DNA of 64,000 bases, taken from positions 1 through 64,000 of the forward strand of contig JAJIRX010000214.1 of NCBI GenBank assembly GCA_023853785.1, written 5' to 3'. Position numbers and translations under genes: made by a program. The first letter of the stretch is position 1, and every line of letters starts with the position of its first letter. This document shows positions 12,101 through 23,053 of the stretch, one piece after another. The notes under the pieces were generated by a model. The model had not been told where the DNA came from, made no database searches, and saw only the letters and a program-made list of their open reading frames with translations. Origin of the DNA: Psilocybe azurescens. Its lineage: Eukaryota > Basidiomycota > Agaricomycetes > Agaricales > Agrocybaceae.

Positions 12101-14205
12101 CCTCTGTCTCTCAGAAGAGAAAGATAGGAGGTGGCGTTCTGCTGGTTGGTTGTACAATGTTATTTCAATCTACTTCAGGATTGCCAAGTCCGTTATGGTC
12201 CATGCTGCATTCCTGGGAGGTGGTAATGCCAGGTATAAACAACTCCCTCTCCTTTCTACTTTCAATAGCTATAGTGGAGAAGAAACCCTGGAGAAGCCAG
12301 TAGCAGATGATCCCAATCTGGATGAAGTAACTATTCTAAGCGCTCTTGATGAAGAACTTGACATGGAACCAGAAATGATATGCAAGGACTCTGACCTACA
12401 ACCAATTGAATCAGCAATTAGGTGAGTTTTCCAGATTAACTTGAAGCTATTAGGGTTTAACATGGTCTCTATAGACATCTTCATTCTATGTCTCGATTGG
12501 TAGACCCTAACAATAAGACTTGCTTGTATGGCCGCCTTTTCCACCTCCGGCAATCAGTGCAACTCTTAGCAAGGACTGAACCATTTTCATCCCGAGTTGT
12601 ATGGCGCAATTCAGATCAACTTGTTTTATCCTGGGCATTCATGAAAGAACAACCTTTCAGCCTCACAAATATCCAATATGCTGCTTTTCACTGGGTGATG
12701 AAACTGAATCTGGCCTGTCAGGCACTATTTCCAGCCGATATATGGGACTTATTTCTTTCTTCTCTCTCAATCGAATCATTCAAGGATGATTGGGAAGCTG
12801 ACTTCAATGTTCAACCACCCACGTAATTTGGTCATCTTCACCCCCATAATCTCTGAACTTGAGGGAAATTAATGGAAGCGATTGAAAGTGACAACCTTTG
12901 CTCCATTCTTGAACGTTCACAATCATTCCTCAGATGCTTGGCTACAACTTTGTATCTAACAGCTGGCATTCCTCCATATGCTGAACAGACTGTACAGTTA
13001 CAGCACATGGGGAAGGGCCGCAATTTCATGCTCATGGATGCGTGTGGAGTGTTTATATGGCGCCCAAACAAAGGTTGCAATGGTTATGGTAAAAAGGGGA
13101 GTAATTGTGTTTGGCACATCCCACCTCAAGTAACGTTGCCGCTCATCCTGTTTCTGGGCATATTCCGCCCAGTGGAGATAGAACTACTGTCTGCCGAAGC
13201 TCAGAAAACAAGAGCCTTGATTGACATTGCGCCACTAACTACACACATCTTTTGCAATCCGCTTAAGCGATCCTCTGCAAAATCAACAATCTGGACCTCA
13301 GATCATTTGGAAGAAATTCTTAAATCAGGCCCATTAAAGATGGATGCTTTTCCTCACCGCCTTTTGTTTTCTGCCATCCTAGAGCAAAAACACAAAAACT
13401 ACTCAGTCGATAGAGCAGCCATCAGTACTAGACTCACAGGGACAACACACACCGACAACAAGTCGAAACAACTATGCAGTTCTTCAACTTCAGCATACAA
13501 CTGGATTTCACTTCTCTGGTTACTTAAAGCAACTCCTTGCTTGCCAAGAAATGCATAGCTCATCCTATTTACTGAAACCTACTACCAGCAGTGAAGCCGA
13601 TGGTGTCTTTACAGAAGACCTTAATGCCATAATTCATCGAAACCAAGCGCTTGCCCTAAACGTTGCCCGAGATTTGGTTGTGACTGCTTACAAGCTAGCC
13701 ACATCCTCTCCTGAAAGGGCAGCGGTGGTATCTAGGACAGCATATTCCAAGCTTACCGCTCTGTCAGAAATTTCTTTTCTGAATGTCAAAAGCGCTTTGG
13801 GGATAACAATTTAATGTATGTTGTGTTAAGCCTGGCTGCAGGTACTACCTGCGGTGTGGAGAGACCCTTTCCAAGAGATCAAGGATCTATTATGCGCCTA
13901 ACAGCCTCAGCACTTACTCTAGTATGTTCTCCATCATGATCTTTCTCTCAAACATAGTTCTCAATGTCTTTCAGGTCCTTGCTGCCCTGTCTGAATGGTT
14001 TAGTGGAGAACTCAAACCTTATGCTGGGTATATTTCCTTGTCGTTTGGGAGTTGGAAGAAGTTGGTGGACAGCATTATAGCTGAAATTCAGTTAATTGTG
14101 GACAGAAATTTGCCAGTCTGGACCAACTATACTTGTCGACTCTATGAAGAAAGCCTGAGAGACATAACAAGCGAAGATAGAGAACTACCACTGCCTCTGA
14201 TATAA
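9192..14205 (+). pseudogene. OrsD/telomere-linked-helicase-N-terminus-like protein, copy 1 (frames broken)
   Basis: A long multi-exon gene. The start MSGNSQIKRKRQAEN at 9192 is chosen because the first exons join in frame: 9192-9267, then an exon from 9340 (ESSDNIYHSSLKRPHEEDD), then further basic exons (such as KNKKRPKSSNRYE and DHKETVKVPRMADKK), mostly with phase-1 introns. Two copies of a module follow (about 10160-10545 and 10840-11260): GCAVLS..., a helical segment, P(I/V)xGL and a cysteine knuckle (YQCPSCGLWY; YQCQICGSS followed by HFNNHLSLHH). This resembles the OrsD (DUF3505) zinc-finger region. Further on are a helical block with VMVHAAFLGGG (12200) and a region (12872-13200) with GIPPYAEQ, GRNFMLMD and IFRPVEIELL. 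It resembles the part of telomere-linked helicases that precedes the helicase. The frame breaks near 10555, 11115 and 11765 without usable introns. Function unknown; nucleic-acid binding is a guess. Confidence 0.6.
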
Positions 14206-15107
14206 TGGAGAATCTCAGTTCTATTTTATATAATTGTGATTCACTTATGGCACACTTGTACAATGTATATAAATTACAGACTAATTGAGCCAGATTTGAA
14301 TCAATATTTTCAAGAATATAAAATAGAATCTACAGTTTTGCATAGCTACTCAAAGAAAATGTGGAAAGAGGTATTTGACTGGATTGCCGTTTATGCATCA
14401 AATCCCAGATAATCCAAGTTTTAGGATATCACTCCTGGAAGGCATCTCAAAGCCCTAAAATATAGACTGAAATAAAGCAGAGGACCCTCTAATCATCTGC
14501 TATCACATCCTGCAGCGGTTGTGGAATCTGGAAAGGGAAGGGAAGGCCAGTTTGAGCAAGAGATATTTTACATCTAGGTGTATCTTGTAGTCATTTTGCT
14601 CCTGAGTTGTGTTAATGGTTCGATCAAAAGTTTAGTATATAGTGTATTTGGCCATATCTTCTTTTCAAGAAAGGTTATTGCATGGCCAGTCTATTGAAGG
14701 AAAGAAACATTATATACCACAAAGCATAAAGTAAAATCCATTACATCAGTATCATCCTCATCTTTCTTTATGTTGTATGTAGCTTGCCCCCTTCCAATTG
14801 TGATCCCTTATCCCAACATCTTAACAAATGAAGCCTTCAAATTGACAAAAAAATTGCCTATCCTAAGTGATTTGTGTCAGTGAATGCAATCAGGATTTCC
14901 TGTGGAGCATTAACCCCAAGATTAACATGCTGAAGAAAGCAATAGAGTTAAGAGCTTAATCCTCTGCTACTGGAGCAGCATGAAATCAAAATATCCTCAA
15001 AGGCACAAAATTTTGAAACAAACATGGGTTTCTCTTGCAAGGAAGACACCAAGAAATTTTATTATTGACAATGATAGTCCATTATTAATGTCCTTTTGAG
15101 AATAGGG
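14206..15107. other. Intergenic between the two paralogues
   Basis: AT-rich sequence without a convincing coding region or repeat. It presumably contains the 3' end of copy 1 and distal promoter sequence of copy 2. Confidence 0.4.
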
Positions 15108-15185
15108 CTGCTTATGTAAGCTTTTGTAATTATGCAATGTCTTGCATAAGCTTTATTTGGGTTGAAAGGAACAACCAAACACTGG
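15108..15185 (+). repeat. Dispersed short repeat, copy 2
   Basis: Similar to 4984-5068. It contains an imperfect 11-bp inverted pair, GCTTATGTAAG and CTTGCATAAGC, spanning about 45 bp, so the transcript or single strand could fold. It lies about 320 bp before the start codon of the second OrsD-like gene. Confidence 0.5.
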
Positions 15186-15502
15186 GTAACGTTAACATCA
15201 CAGTTTCCTGAACACTTATTTATGCTATCTATACCTTCATCTAGCTATATGTCACTTCATTGAATGAGGGTGACAATGTAAAAGATGATGAGGGTATAAA
15301 TATAATGAAATTTAAGATAAGTAATATCCCTTAGGCTATTCTGGGCCTCGCATATGTGCATCAGGTTTGGCATTCACATTGGGGTAACCTATTGACCCTG
15401 AGGCCTGATCTCTGACCTGGTGACAAAACTGTCCAAGTACTCTTTCAAATTGACAGTCTGACCACGGTCAAAATAATTTGACTGAGCTCCTGTTTCCCAC
15501 TC

Positions 15503-18500
15503 ATGACTCCAAATAAAACAACAGGTAACACTTTGCATGCTCTTCACCCTTCGTGCAGTGGATACTGAGATTTATACTAATTTTTGGTTCATCTAAAGAT
15601 TCCTATGGCACTGATGAGAGTGCTCAGAGACTTGAACTATTTGTCACCTCTGACAACGATGGCCCAGGTAGCTCATTCTTCTGGCAGATATATGTGTCTC
15701 TCTTGACTTCTTTCCACAGAATCCCTGCCACCTGGATGCAATGATCAAGAAGATGACTGGAGACTTGAACTATTTGGCACCTCTGACAACGATGACCCAG
15801 GTAGTGCATTCTTCTGGTAGATATATGTGTCTCTCTTGACTTCTTTCCACAGAATCCTTACCACCTGGATGCAATGATCAAGAAGATGACTGGAGACTTG
15901 AACTATTTGGCACCTCTGACAATGATGACCCAGGTAGCTCATTCTTCTGGCAGATATATGTGTCTCTCTTGACTTCTTTCCACAGAATCCCTGCCACCTA
16001 GATGCAATGATCAAGAAGATGACTGGAGACTTGAACTATTTGGCACCTCTGACAACGATGACAATGACCCAGGTAGCTCATTCTTCTGGGGAATATTGGG
16101 ACATACTAATCCCTGCTTCTGAAGATTTCTCATTACCTTGCCATAATAATGAAGGTGGTAATGACTCTTTTATCAATAATGCGGAGTTAAGAGAAGGTGA
16201 AGAGCTACTCTATCTCCACTGAGCATTTATCTTACTATCTCCATCTACAACATTATAGGTGGGTCTCAAATCCAGGCCCACTCGGTGTTTGATGGCGTCG
16301 AAATTCTGGAAAGGAAATCCACAAAAGCCATGAAAGAATACAGGATGGTGAGGGGAAGTGAAGCTGACCTCAGTAATGCTCAGGAATCAAGCAGTTTTAG
16401 CATTGCACATGGGGCTAGTACCAATCATTCCCTGACAAGAAAAGGTAAAGGAATGAACCATACATCTATGTCTAACATTTATTTTAACGTGTATTATTGT
16501 AGGTGGATCTCATCAGGCGCAGTTTCACTTTGTGTTTGACTGTGTAGAAATTCCCAACCGACCCAAAACCAGCAATTCTGGCTCTGTCCACAAACCCAAT
16601 GTGTCGTGGTATAATACACAACATGGAAAGCCCATGAATTTGGAAATAGAGGCCGAGGACTCTGATACAGAGCATTCAATTGATTTGTCCCATTCATGGA
16701 GTGATTGTGAAACACCAAGAGCTAGATGTTTGTAAAAATTTCCTCTCTCTTGCACAGAGTCATCTCACCGTTGTATATGCAGTTCACCCTTTGAAAGAGG
16801 AGGAACTTCAAGCTCTCATCTGCCCCAGGCCATCTGCTCCATCCTCACGTGTTCTGGTCTCTGCTTATTCTAATAGGATCGCTCTCCTGCATTATGATTC
16901 TAAAACCAGACTTTTTACATTCTGTGGCCTTGTTTGCCAGCATGGCACTATTTCAGCTGCACCTCGTCCGGGTTGAAGGAAAAGAATTGCCCTGCTCTCG
17001 AGGCCATTCTTTTCAGCTGATGCCCTGAACTTCAATCTCTTGTGGATACCACACGAAAAGTATAATTCTGGGACGCGACCTTCGAAAGACATTGACTAAG
17101 GTTATGCATGGCACTTCAATAGATATCGATTGCATCATCCACCATCTCTGCAATTCATACTCAATCAATCTGTCAGAAACAGACGAGGAGCTGAGAAAGC
17201 GGTTCACCAAGATCATGCTCAAAGAAACTATTTCTACTCTTGATGGCCCTGTTATCCGATATCAATGCAATATCTGCCTGGAATGGGTTCCATCTATTAA
17301 AAGGCATCGTTACAACGTCAAGAGAGAAAAACACAAACTACATCCAAATGGCATCATTTCGAACATGGCGCCAAAATACTTCATTTTACCTCTCAAAAGT
17401 GGCTGCAGTGCTCCATTGGTTGTTCAAAAATGCTCAAAGTGAAAATGGCACCCAATTTTGTCCCAAAATATGACCCGGACCCCAAGCTCAAATATCCATC
17501 TGAATGCATTCCGTCTTCCTCATTGTTGGAGCAGCGCTCACTGCCAAGCCGAGACTTGATTGTTCCAACATATGTCATTAAGCTGGGCTGGCTCAACTAC
17601 CTGCACTTGGCAAAGGACAACCCTCAAGCCTTCCTAGATATCAAGGCCCTGGCGACAAAATCCTCTAAGCATAAGAGGTCGCTCTTTCAAAAAGGAAAAC
17701 CGGGTTTTGTCATTGAAGATTTCCTGCTTATACTACCAGGTGTTTTGATTCAATATTTATCGCAAGCGGACCTACGGATCTCTACTTCTCATTCTAGTGT
17801 AAGAAAACTTGTCACATCTGGGTAGGTGACTTTGCATGTCTATGAAGCATAAAAGCTGACAAACAGTTCACAGTGGCAAGGGATCTTTTAGGTCTGTGAG
17901 CGACAGGACACTGGCCGAATATAGTGTGGTTATAAGGGATTCTATTGCATTTGCCCTTCGGTGGGTATCTCTGCAACGAGAAGGTGATACAAAGTTACAC
18001 GAATTCACCTGTATGGGCTGGGAGCCAAAATGGAAATCTGAGCAGTTGGCATTAACAGAGTCCTTCTTGGACAAACTTCTGAAGAATGCGCACATTGGTC
18101 AAGACAGCCAGAACAATAAGGATCAAGATAATTATGTTCTGGACTACATCCACAGATTTCTCGTATCTGCAACCACCGATGCCTTTTAGATGAGAAGCCT
18201 ATCGATTCAATCATTGAACAGATAATTCTTTTGCTTCATTCAGCCCAACTGAAGGTTGGAGAAATGCATCTGCAATCATCAATGGTCCGCTGAAAGCATT
18301 GCAATATGTTTCCCGTGCTGTCTCCGTCCACTGTGCCTTCCTTGGTGGTATATCCTCAATGTATATGCCTATCGTTATTGGCAAGGAGAAGACACTGCCT
18401 CCGCTGTTCTGCACCAGCAATAACCCAGATGATGATGGCGACTCAGATGACAGCAATTCAGAGGATGAGGATGAGCCTGTATCAATGGAGCTCCTTGACT

Positions 18501-20457
18501 TTTCTGTGATAACATCAATGGGAAAGGTTCCACCGACTACTAATTCTATAGGAATTGAGTCAAAAGAGCAAAAGGACGTACTTGGGTATGTCTAAATTAA
18601 TAGTGACTGTCAACTTCTATTAATTAAATATGTTGGTTTTCAGATTTTTGAGAATAGTGGAAATATTTTCAAGGCCACAAACCTAGGCTACCAGTGGGGT
18701 CGTTGTTCTGCTATATGGGCTATATTGTTGTCCCAGTCAAAGACCCAAAGCAGTTCCACGGCAGTCGATTGGTCTCCAGATGGTCGCACACTTACCTTTC
18801 GATCTTCATATTGCACTATCGATATTAGTGTGGAAGCTTTTCGACAGTCTGTAATCAATCTTCCTGAATCTATTTGGCAACTTTTTCGACCTCTTTCCAG
18901 TGGGCTTTCCATCAGAGGAACTCAGCCAACTGAATGAACTGGATATATCAAGGTTTAACGATGACCCAGAAAGCCCAGACTCGCTCTTCCTCAGGAAGGA
19001 CAATATCAACATTTTCCACCCATATCGTGAGTGCTCTAGAGACTATGCTACTGGAAGGAAGATTTACATTTGAGCAATATAAAGAATCCTCTCAAAATTC
19101 CAAGCTTCTCTTGTCCACTGTATAATGGCTTGCAATGGAGTTACATTGCGCTCATTTCAGACTGCTCAGCTTCGACTCCATGGTTCAAAAGGGTACTCAA
19201 GAAATATATTTCTCGACACCGCCCAGGCTTTTATTGGCAAACCACCAGCAAAGCAACGGTTCTCAGGTATACCACATTACGATGCATATTGGCTTCTTCA
19301 CAACAAAGTTGGCCTTGCAATTTTGCTTTATGGTGGAATCTTTCGTCCTATGGAATCAGCCATCCTTCAGCAAGACTTACAGCCCCAAGAAGCATCACAA
19401 TCCGAGTTCAATAGCACACCATTCCTGTTTGTCAAGGTTCTTTTTCAGAAAGGTTCAAACAGACGAGAACTTGTAAATTGGACTGGCAAAGATATTAATA
19501 TTGTGCTTCAGTCAGAAGGGTCACCACTACAAGCAGAGGGGCGGGTTTGCCGCCATTTCACTAAAGCACTACTCCAGAAGCATCTTTCTAAAGAAGCTAC
19601 TCAAATTGTTCAAAAATCCAGAAGACAGACATCTCTTCCAAACATGCGACAGGAACAAAGGGGATCAGTTCTTGGACGCAAAGAACAACTTCTGAACTCA
19701 GCGATCATGTCCATCAACTTTTGGGATTAAAGCCATACACTCCAAAGCTAGAGAGTAACCACATTTACAGAGATCACGCCTACAGCTTGCACGACATCTT
19801 GTTAGACATCACTACCATTTGTCTGGCAACATTGAGCTGGAAATCAAAAAAAGGTCCAGCTTCTATGTTCCACATTACCATTCATGTATGGGGATGCCAG
19901 TGACGGAGTCATTAACCGTGAAGAGGTATGGCTGAATCTGGGGGACAAGACTTTAGTAGAAGTAACTGCCATAGCTATATATGGAGCAACTCAGCCTTCC
20001 TTGATGGATAATATGCCATATGAGGGATATCCTCTATCAGTCGTCGCAGTAGCTCTCAGCATGGTAAGTGGTTATCTTATGGACTGTGACCTAGATCAAT
20101 GCTTATTCCACATCCTTCTTTGGCAGATCTGGGCTGCTATACAAGAGTGGATAACAGGACTTTATATTCCTCAAGCATGGTCTAAAGTATCATTGCAGGC
20201 AACTGAAAATAAATTTTCCAAGAGATTAACAGACTTTCAACTCACACAGCGCCTGGCATGGTTCAAATTTTGCCATGAAGTGCGATATGCATGCCATGCG
20301 CAGCTTGCATTTTGTGGATCATTACCCCGCACCTGAAGTTGTTCCTTCTGTCAAGCTGCTTCCTCTTGACACATCCTTCCAATCTCTCACATATGCACGA
20401 ATTCCTGTTCTGAAAAGACAATTTACTGGCCTGCCACAGTTGGAACCAGTCCCCTGA
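15503..20457 (+). CDS. OrsD/telomere-linked-helicase-N-terminus-like protein, copy 2
   Basis: Paralogue of the gene at 9192-14205. The start MTPNKTT at 15503 is chosen because its 22-nt exon (15503-15524) splices in frame to a series of phase-1 exons: 15599-15667, 15720-15800, 15853-15933, 15986-16072, 16125-16196, 16259-16444 and one from 16503. These encode an acidic, probably disordered N-terminus. The rest follows copy 1 in order: a cysteine knuckle (TLDGPVIRYQCNICLEW, 17260), VPTYVIKLGWLNYL (17565), VLDYIHRFLVS and VHCAFLGGISSMY (18140-18370), an acidic linker (DDDGDSDDSNSEDEDEP), and the GYSRNIFLD...GGIFRPMESAIL region (19190-19370). Frame changes near 16980, 18190 and 20320 may be introns I could not resolve, or indels. 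No helicase motifs follow. It is transcribed in the same direction as copy 1, about 1.3 kb downstream, so a tandem duplication is likely. Cellular role unknown. Confidence 0.6.
15599..16072 (+). repeat. Tandem exon-intron repeat (133-bp units) within the second OrsD-like gene
   Basis: Units of an 81-bp exon plus a 52-bp intron: exons 15720-15800 and 15853-15933 with introns 15668-15719, 15801-15852 and 15934-15985. A diverged 69-bp first exon (15599-15667) and an 87-bp last exon (15986-16072, with a 6-bp insertion) flank them. Each exon length is a multiple of three and each intron is phase 1, so copy number can change without breaking the frame. The encoded unit contains ESLPPGCNDQEDDWRLELFG followed by TSDNDDPG. 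Introns are nearly as conserved as exons, which indicates recent unequal duplication. Confidence 0.9.
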
Positions 20458-21094
20458 CTTCCACTAGATCATTGGTGGGTTCAATGCTGGTCTAAAACAG
20501 GGTAACCACATCAAAATTGACTAGGACATGCCATGTGTATTTCTGTCATAGTATTCTATACAGTGTTCCAGCACTCCTTGACACACCGTAACTCCTTGAC
20601 ACACTTGACCTTAGCACATCCAAATCACATCCGTTCTCTTAGATATTTGGCACCATAAGAGGTCTATAATGTAGCAATAAATGTTTTCTTTTGAAGAATT
20701 TAGTGCAGCAGAAATTCTGCAATGTTGTTGCATATAGGATAGAAGAGACTTTTGTAACTACTTGCTTTTTTGGATGACTTTCTGATAGATTTACTTGGTT
20801 TTTTCGATATTTTTTTTTTAATTCTTAAGCATACCTTACTAGGAGTCAAACAGTCAATTTCTGTGGTTATCAGGGAAAAATTTCATGCAGAAGAAATGTC
20901 ATGGGCCAACAACATGAAAAGTGTGACATGTAAACAAAGTGCTCTAAAGCCTTCCCACCACATTCCGCCTGATTCTATTGCTTCTATCAACCCCACGCTG
21001 TCAACATTGTCCAGGTTGCCTCAGATCAACATCTGACATGCACATAACATCACCACCTTGCCGGACCTCAGCTTCTAATTTTGGCATACCAGCA

Positions 21095-22448
21095 ATGACA
21101 GGACGAGCATTATCTGAGCGAGTAAAGCGCCAACAATTTTGGTGGACAGAAAATACTTGCTACCAGCAGGCAGCAGATGCTTACTTTCAAGAAAAAGAAT
21201 TGCCAGGGGGCATGCCATGGAGGGGACTGTGACCCATTGAGTACAAGGTGCAGTACAGGACCTTGGGCCGCCCTAGTTCCAGGAGGTGTCAAAATGAGTG
21301 CATTCAATGCATTGAAAAGGAAGCTTACCTTTTATAAGGAATGTGTTCTGGTGGACTGGATTCTGGCCTCAGCAGATTGTGCAATGCCTCTGACCTTGAA
21401 GAAGATCACAGAACATGTAAGTGAGATTCTTGAAGGGTGTGGAGCACCTTACAAGCCTGTAGGTGGATTCTGGGTTGAAAGGTTCTTAGATTGGTACTAT
21501 TGACTTACCACCATAAGCAGGCCCCTCACAATTCTCAGGTTCCTTACATGAGACAGGAAGTAAAACACTTGTTAGAACACCCACACACACCCAGAACCTT
21601 AGCCCTTCCTACAACAAGCCCACAAGGAAGTGCCATCTAGATCCAGCATCACAAGCAGACATAGTAACACCATCAAAGAGGATGCGTCTCCTCGGGATTG
21701 CCCTAGCAAACACAAAGTTGGGATCATTCTTAGTAACGAAAGCCCAAGCGACTCACCTCGACATGAGTAAACTCATACAAAAGCCAGTGCTAGAACAGGT
21801 CCCAGACAAACTCTCTACACCAGACTGGAGTTTGTTGTGCTCTACAAGACTGCTTTCATCCTACACAAGACACAAGCTTGAAGAACATTGTCACATACTT
21901 TCCAGGAGTCTTGCGAATGCAACGACCTGGATGGTTGCACAGGAGCTGATACTGGAGAGTCAAGGGGCTCAGCTCGTTGTACAGCATGGGTATGGAGGAA
22001 ATGAACCTCACCTTGCTTGAAAAAGAGCAGGGGAAACAATCAGATTGCGCCATTTTGTTTCCCAGTGGTAAAGGCAGACACCTGACTGACCCAGAGCTTA
22101 TTTCAGAAAAAGAAGACTGGAAAATGAAAAGAAAGAAAAGGAATTAGCAAAAGAATGAAGGAAGGTGACAAAAGCAAACAAAAAGGCTTCAAAACAACAT
22201 TTAGAATAGCAATGAAAGCAGGTGTGTTGTGTACATGACACAGCAGTTGCTGCATGGGAGGTTGAGTGTCTGAGATTGAAGGGGATGGGGACAGCAGCAA
22301 GGGACCTCCCAAAAAGCCAAAAAGGGTTCTCAAGGCAAGTTTGGTGCAAAGGGAGGCTGCAGATGAAAGCAACGAGGAGAGTGAGAGTGGTGATGATGAT
22401 GGATTATTGATTAAGATGATTTGTCACGTTTTTGGGGAGAGTGGATGA
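21095..22448 (+). pseudogene. CENP-B/pogo-type transposase remnant lacking the DDE domain
   Basis: The N-terminal part matches the two DNA-binding helix-turn-helix domains of fungal pogo transposases: AADAYFQEKELPGG, then MSAFNALKRKLT, VLVDWILASADCAMPLT, and GGFWVERFLDWYY (to 21503). In the next 180 bp it jumps to the C-terminal domain: KLGSFLVTKAQATHLDMSKL, KPVLEQVPDKLSTPDWSLL, a lysine/glutamate-rich stretch (22090-22200) and PKKPKRVLKASLV near 22310-22345. The catalytic DDE domain expected between them is missing, and frameshifts and stops occur. Intact relatives in mushroom genomes are several hundred residues longer (family knowledge). It cannot encode an active transposase. Confidence 0.75.
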
Positions 22449-23053
22449 CTTCCCATAGACTTTTAGTGTATGTCTGGTGCCAATAGAATACACCAGATTC
22501 CACTTGCCAGAGATGCCAGAGATGCCATCAAAAATATTTTGAGATTTGAGGCATTCTAAAATAATAATCTGGGATGGGGTCAGGAGGCTGTTCTAAACAC
22601 TTCTTTGCAGTTTTTTGTAAACCAGAATACAAGCCATCAGATGAGTTGCCATAAAGGGACAGCTCACCTGACTGCCATCACCCGATGTGCGATGTATTCA
22701 ATGGTATTCATCTGTTTCCAGAAATCTCTATTCTCTGCTTAGTTGACATCGTCGTATTCCCAGCTCAGCAATGGATCCCCCTTCAATCCTGTGCTTCGAG
22801 TGCTTTCCAAAAATGATGATAAGCCCAGAAGCAGCATTGTCCTCTGAATTAGACATGTCATAGGTGACCTTCATGAGAGATGAGTGAAGCGACAATGGCA
22901 CTGAGGGCCAATCATATTTAATGCTTGAAAATAAATCTATAGTCTGGTGTAGTCTGGTGTATGTGCATTATTTTTTGGGCCATCAATAATTTTAATTATT
23001 CTGGTGCATTTTGTTGGCACCAGACATACACTAAAAGTCTATGGGAAGTCATC
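22444..23053. mobile_element. Short non-autonomous TIR element (MITE-like) nested in the pogo element
   Basis: Perfect 40-bp terminal inverted repeats: 22444-22483 (starting GATGACTTCCCATAGACTTT) and 23014-23053 (its exact complement). Element length 610 bp with no coding capacity. Motif CTGGTG recurs close to both ends. No unambiguous target duplication is seen (GTG to the left, GTC to the right), so the superfamily is undetermined. The perfect repeats suggest recent insertion relative to the decayed host element. Confidence 0.85.
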
